A stretch of DNA of 5,089 nt from an uncultured Clostridium sp. (GTDB lineage Bacteria; Bacillota; Clostridia; TANB77; CAG-508), in assembly GCA_948465625.1 (NCBI GenBank), contig CAOJXM010000095.1, forward strand, positions 1-5,089, written 5' to 3'. The position numbers were made by a program, and so were the translations under genes. Shown in pieces: positions 1 to 5,089 of the stretch. The notes beneath the pieces are model-generated. The model had not been told where the DNA came from, did not search any database, and saw only the letters and a list, made by a program, of their open reading frames with translations. Each line of letters starts with the position of its first letter. Positions within the stretch are counted from its first letter, which is position 1.

Positions 1-1
1 A

Positions 2-298
2 AAAGAATGTTGCCAAAATAAAAAGACAATGAGGGACAAAGATGAAAAGAAGTTAATTCAAAATCGCCTAAACAGAATTGAGGGACAAATCAAAGGAATT
101 AAAAATATGGTTATAGAAGACCGATATTGTAATGATATTCTAATTCAATTAGCAGCAGTAGAAAGTTCGATAAAAAGTTTATCCAATCATATTTTAGAAA
201 ATCATTTATATACTTGTGTATCAAATGATTTAGAAAGTGGTAAACTAGAAGTAATAGACGAGTTGATTAGCTTGTTTAAAAGATTTAATAAAATATAG
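2..298 (+). CDS. csoR: CsoR-family copper-sensing transcriptional repressor, 5' end cut by the window edge
   Basis: DNA-binding repressor of the CsoR/RcnR (DUF156) family, an all-helical protein that in known cases releases its operator when it binds Cu(I). Numbering from the internal Met at base 29, the family core NRLNRIEGQIKGI lies at residues 12-24. The Cu(I) ligand triad is intact: Cys34, His59 and Cys63, with the same spacing as Cys36/His61/Cys65 of Mycobacterium tuberculosis CsoR. Tyr33 precedes the first Cys, as in that protein. This pattern favours copper over the nickel (RcnR) or formaldehyde (FrmR) members. The frame stays open upstream of base 29 to the left edge, reading KECCQNKKT, and no Shine-Dalgarno precedes base 29. 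The true start is therefore probably outside the window and I treat the gene as 5'-partial; the alternative is an 89-residue protein from base 29. It is the first visible gene of a csoR-HMA-copA operon. Its promoter and operator are not in view. Family call is firm; copper specificity is inferred from the triad and neighbours. Confidence 0.9.
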   Translation, partial: KECCQNKKTMRDKDEKKLIQNRLNRIEGQIKGIKNMVIEDRYCNDILIQLAAVESSIKSLSNHILENHLYTCVSNDLESGKLEVIDELISLFKRFNKI

Positions 299-303
299 GG
301 AGG
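297..303 (+). promoter_or_regulatory. Ribosome binding site of the small HMA protein
   Basis: AGGGAGG, a strong Shine-Dalgarno, lies 6 nt before the ATG at 310 and overlaps the last two bases of the csoR stop codon TAG (296-298). The overlap fixes the downstream start and suggests translation coupled to csoR. Confidence 0.8.
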
Positions 304-309
304 TTTTTT

Positions 310-516
310 ATGAAAAAAATAATTTTAAAAGTAGAAGGAATCGAATGTGAAGGATGTGAAAAACGAATTCAAAATACGGTAAAAATGGTAGATAAAGTAC
401 AAGAGGTAGTAGCAAGCCATGAAGAGGGAACTGTGAGTGTGATGGTAGAAGAAGGCGTAAATGAAAGCGAAATTAAAGAAAAAATTGAAGATATTGGATT
501 TAAAGTAAAGGAATAA
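310..516 (+). CDS. Small heavy-metal-associated (HMA) domain protein, CopZ-like copper chaperone
   Basis: A 68-residue protein that is a single HMA (ferredoxin-like, beta-alpha-beta-beta-alpha-beta) domain, the usual size for a CopZ/Atx1-type chaperone. The metal site is GIECEGC at residues 10-16, with Cys13 and Cys16 as the two thiol ligands. The usual Met of GMxCxxC is Ile and a Glu sits directly before the first Cys. The C-terminal IEDIGFKV matches the conserved last loop and strand of HMA domains. The family binds Cu(I) in the cytoplasm and hands it to a P-type ATPase or a sensor. Its place between csoR and copA, 11 nt after the first and 6 nt before the second, supports a copper role. 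It is not a recent copy of the HMA domain at the CopA N-terminus, since the two diverge outside the metal loop. The start is fixed by AGGGAGG 6 nt upstream. I withhold copZ because the metal loop is atypical and a chaperone role is inferred from context. Confidence 0.85.
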   Translation: MKKIILKVEGIECEGCEKRIQNTVKMVDKVQEVVASHEEGTVSVMVEEGVNESEIKEKIEDIGFKVKE

Positions 517-522
517 GAGAAT

Positions 523-2670
523 ATGAAAAAAGTGGTATTAAATATTGAAGGCATGACATGTAGTGCCTGTTCGAATGGATTAGAAAAATACTTAAACAAG
601 CAAGAAGGCATAAAAGAGGCAAGTGTAAACTTAGTATTAGCAACTGCTATGATTGAATATGAAGATAAATTAACGAAAAAGGATTTAGAAAGATTTGTAG
701 AAGAAGCTGGATTTAAAAGTTTAGGAGAAAAGCAAGAAGAAAAAGGAAAGAAAAAGGATTTTGTTTTACTAATGATTTTTACTGTTTTAGGAATTCTTTT
801 GATGTATGTATCAATGGGGCATATGTTTGGTTTAAAAGTACCAGATAGTATGAACATGGAACATAGCCCTATAGGATATGTTATAACATTATTGGCTCTT
901 ACAACGCCTTTTTTAATTTATGGTTTTGACATCATAAAAAATGGAATGAAAAACCTTCTTCATAAAATGCCGAATATGGATTCTTTAGTGGGGATTGGAG
1001 TAGTAGTAAATTATTTATATAGCTTAGTAAATTCTGTTTTGGTGTTAAAGGGAAATACACATGCTATACATAATTTATATTTTGAAGCTTCTGCTATGAT
1101 TATTTTGTTTGTAAAATTAGGTAGATACATTGATAAAAAGAACAAAAATAAAGCAGTGGATACGATTAAAAATTTAGTTACCATTACCCCTAAAAATGGA
1201 GTCATTTTAAGAGAAGGAAAGTCAGTTACCGTTACCATAAATGAAATAAAAAAAGGAGATATTGTGGTTTGTAAACCAGGAGAAAAGATAGCAGTAGATG
1301 GAACAGTAACAAAAGGTATAACGCATACAGACGAATCCTTTATAACAGGAGAGAGTAAACCAGTAAAAAAGGAAATAGGAGATAATGTAATTGCAGGAAG
1401 TATCAATTATGATGGCTACATTGAGTATGAAGCAGAGCGAATTGGAAAGGATTCTAGTATTTCGAATATTGTAAAAATGGTTGTAGAAGCAACCAATACA
1501 AAAGCACCAATTGCTCGATTAGCAGATAAAATTAGTGGCTATTTTGTGCCAGCTATTTTTGTGATAGCTTTGTTATCTTTTCTTTTAAATTTAATCGTAA
1601 CAACGACATTAAGTAGTTCCATCCTTTCACTGGTAAGTGTGCTAGTAGTAGCTTGCCCTTGCGCATTAGGATTAGCAACACCACTTGCTATGGTGGTATC
1701 GATTGGTGGATGTAGTAAGAATGGAATTTTAGTAAAATCAAGTGAAAGTTTGGAAAGTGTTAATAAGATTGATACAGTGGTATTTGATAAAACAGGAACA
1801 CTAACCAAAGGAAAGTTAACAATTGTTGATAAAAAGTGTGAAGAAGAAGAAATGAAAATCTTGCAAAGTTTAGAAAGTAAGTCGAATCATCCATTAGCTA
1901 AAAGTGTTTGTGCAACTTCAAAAGAAGTTTATGAGGTAAGCAATTTTGAAGAAATAGCAGGAATGGGAATACAAGGCAAAATACAAGGAAATATGTATTT
2001 TGCTGGTAATCATAAATTTGTGCAGAGTAAAAAAGTAGAAAATGATTTAGAACAAGAAGAAAAGGAGTTTACGCAAAAAGGCGAAAGTATCATTTATTTA
2101 TTTACAGAAGAAAAGGTATTGGCTATTGTAGGGTTAGCAGATGAAATAAAACCAGAAATGAAAGAGATGATACAAAAATTACAAGAGAAAAAGAAAAGGG
2201 TAGTAATGTTAACAGGAGATAATGAAAATACAGCTAATAATATTGCGCAAAGCTTAGGAATAAAAGAGGTTATTAGTAATGTTTCGCCAAAAGAAAAATT
2301 AGATAAAATAAAGGAGTTAAACAAAAAGCAGTCGTGCTTAATGGTGGGAGATGGCATAAATGATTCCCCAGCATTAAAGGCAGCAACTATTGGAGTAAGT
2401 GTGGCAAATGGAACTGATATTAGTGCAGATTCAGCAGATATTATTTTATTAAATGAGAATATGGATACGATTTACGAATTGTTTCAAATAGGAAAGAAAA
2501 CCATAAGAATTATAAAAGAGAATTTGTTCTGGGCATTATTTTATAATGTTTGCATGATACCACTTGCAACTGGAATATTACCAATTAGCATTAATCCAAT
2601 GCTAGCAAGTTTGGCAATGACATTAAGTAGCTTAACTGTGGTAGTAAATAGCTTAAGATTAATGAAGTAG
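523..2670 (+). CDS. copA: Cu(+)-exporting P1B-type ATPase CopA
   Basis: Integral membrane pump of 715 residues that uses ATP to move Cu(I) out of the cytoplasm. From the N-terminus: one HMA domain with GMTCSAC (Cys13, Cys16); a Lys/Glu linker (about 66-79); four membrane segments near 80-99, 115-135, 152-173 and 184-203; the actuator domain with TGES at 275-278; a membrane segment near 337-360; the metal-transport CPC (Cys378-Pro-Cys380) in the sixth; the phosphorylation site DKTGT with Asp422; HP at 456-457 and GMG at 480-482, both nucleotide-binding marks of P1B pumps; TGDN at 564-567; GDGIND at 609-614; and two closing membrane segments. Tyr674-Asn675 in the seventh and Met699/Ser702 in the eighth are the Cu(+)-type selectivity residues, which argues against Zn/Cd or Co. 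It is slightly short for the family because it has one HMA domain rather than two. The loop after the first membrane segment is rich in Met and His. It is the last gene of the copper operon and is followed at once by a terminator. No catalytic residue is missing. Confidence 0.97.
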   Translation: MKKVVLNIEGMTCSACSNGLEKYLNKQEGIKEASVNLVLATAMIEYEDKLTKKDLERFVEEAGFKSLGEKQEEKGKKKDFVLLMIFTVLGILLMYVSMGHMFGLKVPDSMNMEHSPIGYVITLLALTTPFLIYGFDIIKNGMKNLLHKMPNMDSLVGIGVVVNYLYSLVNSVLVLKGNTHAIHNLYFEASAMIILFVKLGRYIDKKNKNKAVDTIKNLVTITPKNGVILREGKSVTVTINEIKKGDIVVCKPGEKIAVDGTVTKGITHTDESFITGESKPVKKEIGDNVIAGSINYDGYIEYEAERIGKDSSISNIVKMVVEATNTKAPIARLADKISGYFVPAIFVIALLSFLLNLIVTTTLSSSILSLVSVLVVACPCALGLATPLAMVVSIGGCSKNGILVKSSESLESVNKIDTVVFDKTGTLTKGKLTIVDKKCEEEEMKILQSLESKSNHPLAKSVCATSKEVYEVSNFEEIAGMGIQGKIQGNMYFAGNHKFVQSKKVENDLEQEEKEFTQKGESIIYLFTEEKVLAIVGLADEIKPEMKEMIQKLQEKKKRVVMLTGDNENTANNIAQSLGIKEVISNVSPKEKLDKIKELNKKQSCLMVGDGINDSPALKAATIGVSVANGTDISADSADIILLNENMDTIYELFQIGKKTIRIIKENLFWALFYNVCMIPLATGILPISINPMLASLAMTLSSLTVVVNSLRLMK

Positions 2671-2703
2671 AAAAAGGAGCATTAGGCTCTTTTTTCTTTT
2701 TCT
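2671..2703 (+). terminator. Intrinsic terminator of the copper operon
   Basis: Starts at the first base after the copA stop. The arms 2671-2680 (AAAAAGGAGC) and 2686-2695 (GCTCTTTTTT) pair over 10 bp with a single G-U wobble, around a 5-nt loop ATTAG. The 3' arm runs into a T-rich tract reaching about 2701. The stable core is the inner 5 bp; the outer pairs are all A-T. It separates the copper operon from the ABC transporter genes. Confidence 0.85.
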
Positions 2704-2714
2704 ATAAAATAAAC

Positions 2715-2737
2715 AATTTCCTCTAATTTCCTTTCCT
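2715..2737 (+). repeat. Short tandem pyrimidine-rich repeat upstream of the ABC promoter
   Basis: AATTTCCT occurs at 2715-2722 and again at 2725-2732, exactly 10 bp apart and so on the same face of the helix. A third partial copy, TTTCCT, lies at 2732-2737 and overlaps the proposed -35. Helix-phased direct repeats beside a weak -35 are the layout expected for a response-regulator site, but in AT-rich DNA the repeat may be chance. Confidence 0.3.
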
Positions 2738-2760
2738 AAAAAATCAAAGTATTATATAAT
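2732..2760 (+). promoter_or_regulatory. Probable sigma-A promoter of the ABC transporter genes
   Basis: A perfect TATAAT lies at 2755-2760. The hexamer 17 bp upstream, TTTCCT at 2732-2737, is a weak -35 with three of six matches to TTGACA. Transcription would begin near 2767, leaving a leader of only about 18 nt before the ATG at 2785, just enough to hold the Shine-Dalgarno. AT-rich DNA gives chance -10 matches, so the evidence is this -10 together with the terminator upstream and the ribosome site downstream. The weak -35 suggests an activator may assist. Confidence 0.5.
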
Positions 2761-2772
2761 ATAAAAAATACA

Positions 2773-2777
2773 AGGAG
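2773..2777 (+). promoter_or_regulatory. Ribosome binding site pointing to the ATG-TAA at 2785
   Basis: AGGAG stands 7 nt before the ATG at 2785, ideal spacing. It cannot serve the next in-frame ATG at 2827, which is 49 nt away and has no Shine-Dalgarno of its own. This is the main evidence that 2785 is the ancestral start of the ATPase even though its second codon is a stop. Confidence 0.75.
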
Positions 2778-2784
2778 TGATACC

Positions 2785-2826
2785 ATGTAATATATCGAAA
2801 TTAAAAATGTTAGCAAAGAATATAAA
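2785..2826 (+). other. Disrupted N-terminal coding segment of the ABC ATPase (ATG followed by in-frame TAA)
   Basis: Reading from the ATG at 2785, codon 2 is TAA (2788-2790). The following codons, in frame with the ATPase at 2827, translate as YIEIKNVSKEYK. That matches the expected first strand of MacB/LolD-type ATPases, including a Tyr (codon at 2821) in the usual position of the A-loop aromatic residue that stacks on adenine. The segment still looks like conserved protein, so the TAA appears to be a single-base change from CAA, AAA or GAA, or a sequence error. No ATG, GTG or TTG occurs in frame between the TAA and 2827; only the rare candidates ATC (2794) and ATT (2800) exist. The TAA is unlikely to be recoded, because TAA also ends the genes at 514-516 and 3484-3486. 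Confidence 0.75.
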
Positions 2827-3486
2827 ATGGGAGAAGTGGTAATAAAAGCTTTAGACAACACCAATTTTAAAATAGAAAAAGGCGAATTGATAGTAATAGT
2901 AGGACCATCTGGAGCAGGAAAAACAACCACTTTAAACATTTTAGGGGGAATGGACAGTGCCACTTCTGGAGAGGTAATCGTAGATGGCAGGCAAGTAACC
3001 AAATTAAAGAACAAAGAACTCATTCAATATCGTAGAGAAGATATTGGATTTGTGTTCCAATTCTATAACCTAGTACAAAACTTAACAGCAAAAGAAAATG
3101 TAGAATTAGCAACCCAAATATGTAAGCAAGCTTTAGAACCAGAAGAAATATTAGAAAAAGTGGGTTTACAAGAACGAAAAAACAATTTTCCCTCTCAATT
3201 ATCAGGAGGAGAGCAACAAAGAGTGGCGATTGCAAGAGCCATTGCAAAAAATCCAAAACTACTGTTATGTGATGAACCAACTGGTGCTTTAGACTACAAA
3301 ACAGGGAAACAAATTTTAAAATTATTACAAGATACCGCAAGAAAAGAAAACATGACAGTACTTATCATTACACACAATGGAGCCATTGCACCAATGGCAG
3401 ATAAAGTAATTCATTTTAAAAATGGAACAGTACAAAAAATAGAGGTAAATGAAAATCCAGTGTCAGTAGAAACAATAGAATGGTAA
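2827..3486 (+). CDS. ABC transporter ATP-binding protein, MacB/LolD type, N-terminus disrupted upstream
   Basis: Cytoplasmic ATPase subunit that would power the FtsX-like permease encoded next. From the ATG at 2827 it is 219 residues, with Walker A GPSGAGKT at 26-33, Q-loop Gln78 within FVFQFYNL, signature LSGGEQ at 125-130, Walker B LLLCDE ending in Asp149 and catalytic Glu150, the D-loop at 153-156 (GALD) and H-loop His183. FQFYNLVQNLTAKENV is typical of the MacB/LolD/SalX branch. All catalytic motifs after the N-terminus are intact and the frame is clean to TAA. Starting here removes the first beta strand and the probable A-loop Tyr, which are encoded at 2791-2826 behind an in-frame TAA. 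Base 2827 also lacks a Shine-Dalgarno. The protein may be made weakly by re-initiation, be inactive, or be intact if the TAA is an error. The stop lies 12 nt before the permease ATG, so the two genes are one operon. Substrate unknown. Confidence 0.85.
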   Translation: MGEVVIKALDNTNFKIEKGELIVIVGPSGAGKTTTLNILGGMDSATSGEVIVDGRQVTKLKNKELIQYRREDIGFVFQFYNLVQNLTAKENVELATQICKQALEPEEILEKVGLQERKNNFPSQLSGGEQQRVAIARAIAKNPKLLLCDEPTGALDYKTGKQILKLLQDTARKENMTVLIITHNGAIAPMADKVIHFKNGTVQKIEVNENPVSVETIEW

Positions 3487-3493
3487 AGGGAGG
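3485..3493 (+). promoter_or_regulatory. Ribosome binding site of the FtsX-like permease
   Basis: AAAGGGAGG, a near-perfect Shine-Dalgarno, ends 5 nt before the ATG at 3499 and overlaps the TAA of the ATPase gene. It decides the permease start and would let the permease be translated independently of the early stop in the ATPase. Confidence 0.8.
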
Positions 3494-3498
3494 AAAGC

Positions 3499-5089
3499 AT
3501 GAAAAAAGCTTTATTAAAAGATAGTATAAAAGAAATAAAGAATACCTATAAGCGATTTCTATCTATTTTACTAATGGCTTTTTTAGGAGTTGGTTTTTTT
3601 GCAGGAATTAAAGCAACTTCACCAGACATGATTGATACCATTGACCAGTATTACAAAACTCATAATGTTTATGATATAGAGTTAGTTTCTACTTTGGGTT
3701 TAACCAATCATGACATGGAAGAACTAAAAAAGATTGATACGATAGATACCATACAAGGAACCTATGAGGTAGATGGTAAACTAGAAATTGACAACAAAGA
3801 AGTAATTGCCAAAGTAATGTGTTTAAATGAAATCAATCAACCAAATTTAAAAGAGGGAAGGTTTCCACAAAGTGAGGAAGAATGTGTAGTAGAACCTCTA
3901 TTTTTAACGGCTAATGATAAAAAAATAGGAGATAGGATAGAAATTGAAATAGAAAATACTACCAATGACGAAGGGGAAGAAATCCCCTATTTAAAGCAAA
4001 AACAATTAAAAATTGTAGGAACCGTAGAAAGCCCATTATATATTTCAAGAGAAAGAGGAAGCAGTAGCCTAGGAGCAGGAAAAGTGAATTACTATTTATT
4101 TGTTCCCAAAGAAAACATCAATGTTAGTGACGTATATACGCAAATCTATTTAACCCTAAAAGGGGCAGAAAAGTTAGTGACTTCTAGTAAAGAATATGAA
4201 GAATATGTAGAGGAAACAAAACAAAAAATAGAAAAAATAAAAGAACAAAGACAAAAAGCAAGGCAAGAGGAATTAGTAGAAAAAGCAACTAAAAAAGTAA
4301 ATGATGCACAAAATGAATTAGATACCAAGAAACAAGAAGCAGAAGATAAGATAAAACAGGCAGAAGAAGAAATACAAAAGGAAAAACAAGAAATACAAGA
4401 TGGAGAAAATAAAATAAATACCAATCAAAAAAAAGCAGAGCAAGAATTTGCAAATGCTCAAAAACAAATTCAAACAGCAAAAACTGAAATAACGAAAAAC
4501 GAAGAACAGCTTAAAGTAAAAGAGCAAGAGGCAAGTGGGCAATTTGCTGAGTTAGAAAAGCAAAAACAAGAATTACAAGCAAAAGAAAAGGAAGTACAAC
4601 AAGGGATAGAGCAAGTAAAAACACAGTATAACCAAACAATAGAAGCATTAAAAAATCCACAACTTTCACCAGAGCAAAAGCAAATATTAGAACAAACCAA
4701 AATGGTATTAGAGGTAAGCAAAAAAGAACTAGAAAGCAATCAACAGCAATTAGTAAGTGCAATTACACAAATTGAAACAGGAATGACAACAGGAAAAGCA
4801 GAATTAGAAAAGGCAAAAGTACAAATTGAACAAGGAAAACAAGAAATAGTAAAACAGGAAAATCAATTAAAAACAGCAAAACAAACGATGAACTCTCAAA
4901 TAGCAAGTGCCCAAAAAGAGCTAGAACAAGCAAAAAACAAAATAAAAGAGGGAGAAGAAGAATTAGCAACCAACAAAGAAAAATTGGAGAAGGAAATTAC
5001 AGAAGCACAAGGCAAGTTAATCGATGCCAAAGCAAAGATTGCAGAAATAGAGGAGCCTAAGTGGTACATTTTAGACCGTTATGCAAATA
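3499..5089 (+). CDS. FtsX-like ABC transporter permease with long extracytoplasmic coiled coil, 3' end cut by the window edge
   Basis: Membrane subunit partnering the ATPase just upstream. 530 residues are visible with no stop. Residues 1-19 are basic and cytoplasmic (MKKALLKDSIKEIKNTYKRF). Residues about 20-37 form the first membrane segment. Residues about 40-225 are an extracytoplasmic domain of mixed strands and helices, in the place of the MacB periplasmic core domain, with only two Cys, 108 and 129. Residues about 228-517 are rich in Lys, Glu, Gln and Ala with very few Pro or Gly, a long coiled coil broken once at NPQLSPEQ (386-393). The helix ends at EEPKWYILDRYAN, a motif I recall following the coiled coil in large clostridial permeases of this type. 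The second extracytoplasmic part and remaining membrane segments should follow beyond the window. The family (MacB/FtsX/LolE-like) usually works mechanically, driving extrusion or cell-envelope processes, rather than by classic import. Substrate not deducible. The start is fixed by AAAGGGAGG 5 nt upstream. Confidence 0.9.
   Translation, partial: MKKALLKDSIKEIKNTYKRFLSILLMAFLGVGFFAGIKATSPDMIDTIDQYYKTHNVYDIELVSTLGLTNHDMEELKKIDTIDTIQGTYEVDGKLEIDNKEVIAKVMCLNEINQPNLKEGRFPQSEEECVVEPLFLTANDKKIGDRIEIEIENTTNDEGEEIPYLKQKQLKIVGTVESPLYISRERGSSSLGAGKVNYYLFVPKENINVSDVYTQIYLTLKGAEKLVTSSKEYEEYVEETKQKIEKIKEQRQKARQEELVEKATKKVNDAQNELDTKKQEAEDKIKQAEEEIQKEKQEIQDGENKINTNQKKAEQEFANAQKQIQTAKTEITKNEEQLKVKEQEASGQFAELEKQKQELQAKEKEVQQGIEQVKTQYNQTIEALKNPQLSPEQKQILEQTKMVLEVSKKELESNQQQLVSAITQIETGMTTGKAELEKAKVQIEQGKQEIVKQENQLKTAKQTMNSQIASAQKELEQAKNKIKEGEEELATNKEKLEKEITEAQGKLIDAKAKIAEIEEPKWYILDRYAN

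Noticed and set aside
369..2357. Minus-strand open frames of 87-162 residues opposite the HMA gene and copA.
   Set aside because: They lie wholly within strongly supported + strand genes with conserved motifs throughout, and show no recognisable domain.
2788..2790. An altered genetic code in which TAA is read as an amino acid.
   Set aside because: TAA ends two other genes at sensible places (514-516 and 3484-3486), each beside a ribosome binding site for the next gene, so it acts as a stop here.
2736..3340. Minus-strand open frames overlapping the ABC promoter and ATPase.
   Set aside because: They cover conserved ATPase coding sequence on the other strand and have no family features.
4146..4969. 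Several overlapping minus-strand open frames opposite the permease coiled coil, rich in Leu, Phe, Ser and Cys.
   Set aside because: The + strand here is T-poor Lys/Glu/Gln coding sequence, so its complement has few stop codons. The predicted peptides are low-complexity mirror translations with no coherent start site or family likeness, and several overlap each other.
2671..5089. The ABC transporter as part of the copper response.
   Set aside because: A terminator follows copA, the transporter has its own promoter and ribosome site, and no Cys/Met/His metal-binding pattern is seen in its proteins. Adjacency alone is not enough.
1..5089. CRISPR arrays, tRNA or rRNA genes, insertion sequences and attachment sites.
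   Set aside because: No spaced repeats, cloverleaf, rRNA-like sequence, transposase motif or flanking inverted repeats were seen on reading either strand; the window is almost fully coding.

Overview
The window is a low-GC, purine-rich segment with all genes on the + strand, strong GGAGG-type ribosome binding sites and tight gene spacing. This, and the protein families present, point to a Firmicute, most likely a Clostridia-type anaerobe. That placement is inference from style and families; no marker gene is present.

Region 1 (1-2703) is a copper-resistance operon in the order csoR, a small HMA-domain protein, copA. It holds a CsoR-family copper-sensing repressor (5' end cut by the window edge), a 68-residue CopZ-like copper-binding protein, and a 715-residue Cu(+)-exporting P1B-type ATPase with one N-terminal HMA domain. 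Gaps are 11 and 6 nt, and the unit closes with a clear intrinsic terminator just after copA. The expected logic is that Cu(I) binding releases CsoR from the operon promoter (outside the window), the small protein carries Cu(I), and CopA pumps it out.

Region 2 (2704-2826) is a short intergenic stretch with a consensus TATAAT box, a pyrimidine-rich repeat upstream of it, and a good Shine-Dalgarno. The ATG placed ideally for that Shine-Dalgarno (2785) is followed at once by an in-frame TAA. The codons after the TAA still encode the expected first strand of an ABC ATPase. This is the oddest thing in the window: either the ATPase has an early nonsense change, or translation starts or restarts further down.

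Region 3 (2827-5089) encodes an ABC transporter of the MacB/FtsX type: an ATPase with every catalytic motif, then 12 nt later an FtsX-like permease that runs off the right edge. The 530 visible permease residues comprise a cytoplasmic N-terminus, one membrane segment, an extracytoplasmic domain and about 290 residues of Lys/Glu/Gln-rich coiled coil with one clear break. The transporter has its own promoter and is separated from the copper operon by the terminator, so a copper link is not supported. No RNA genes, mobile elements, CRISPR arrays or minus-strand genes were seen.
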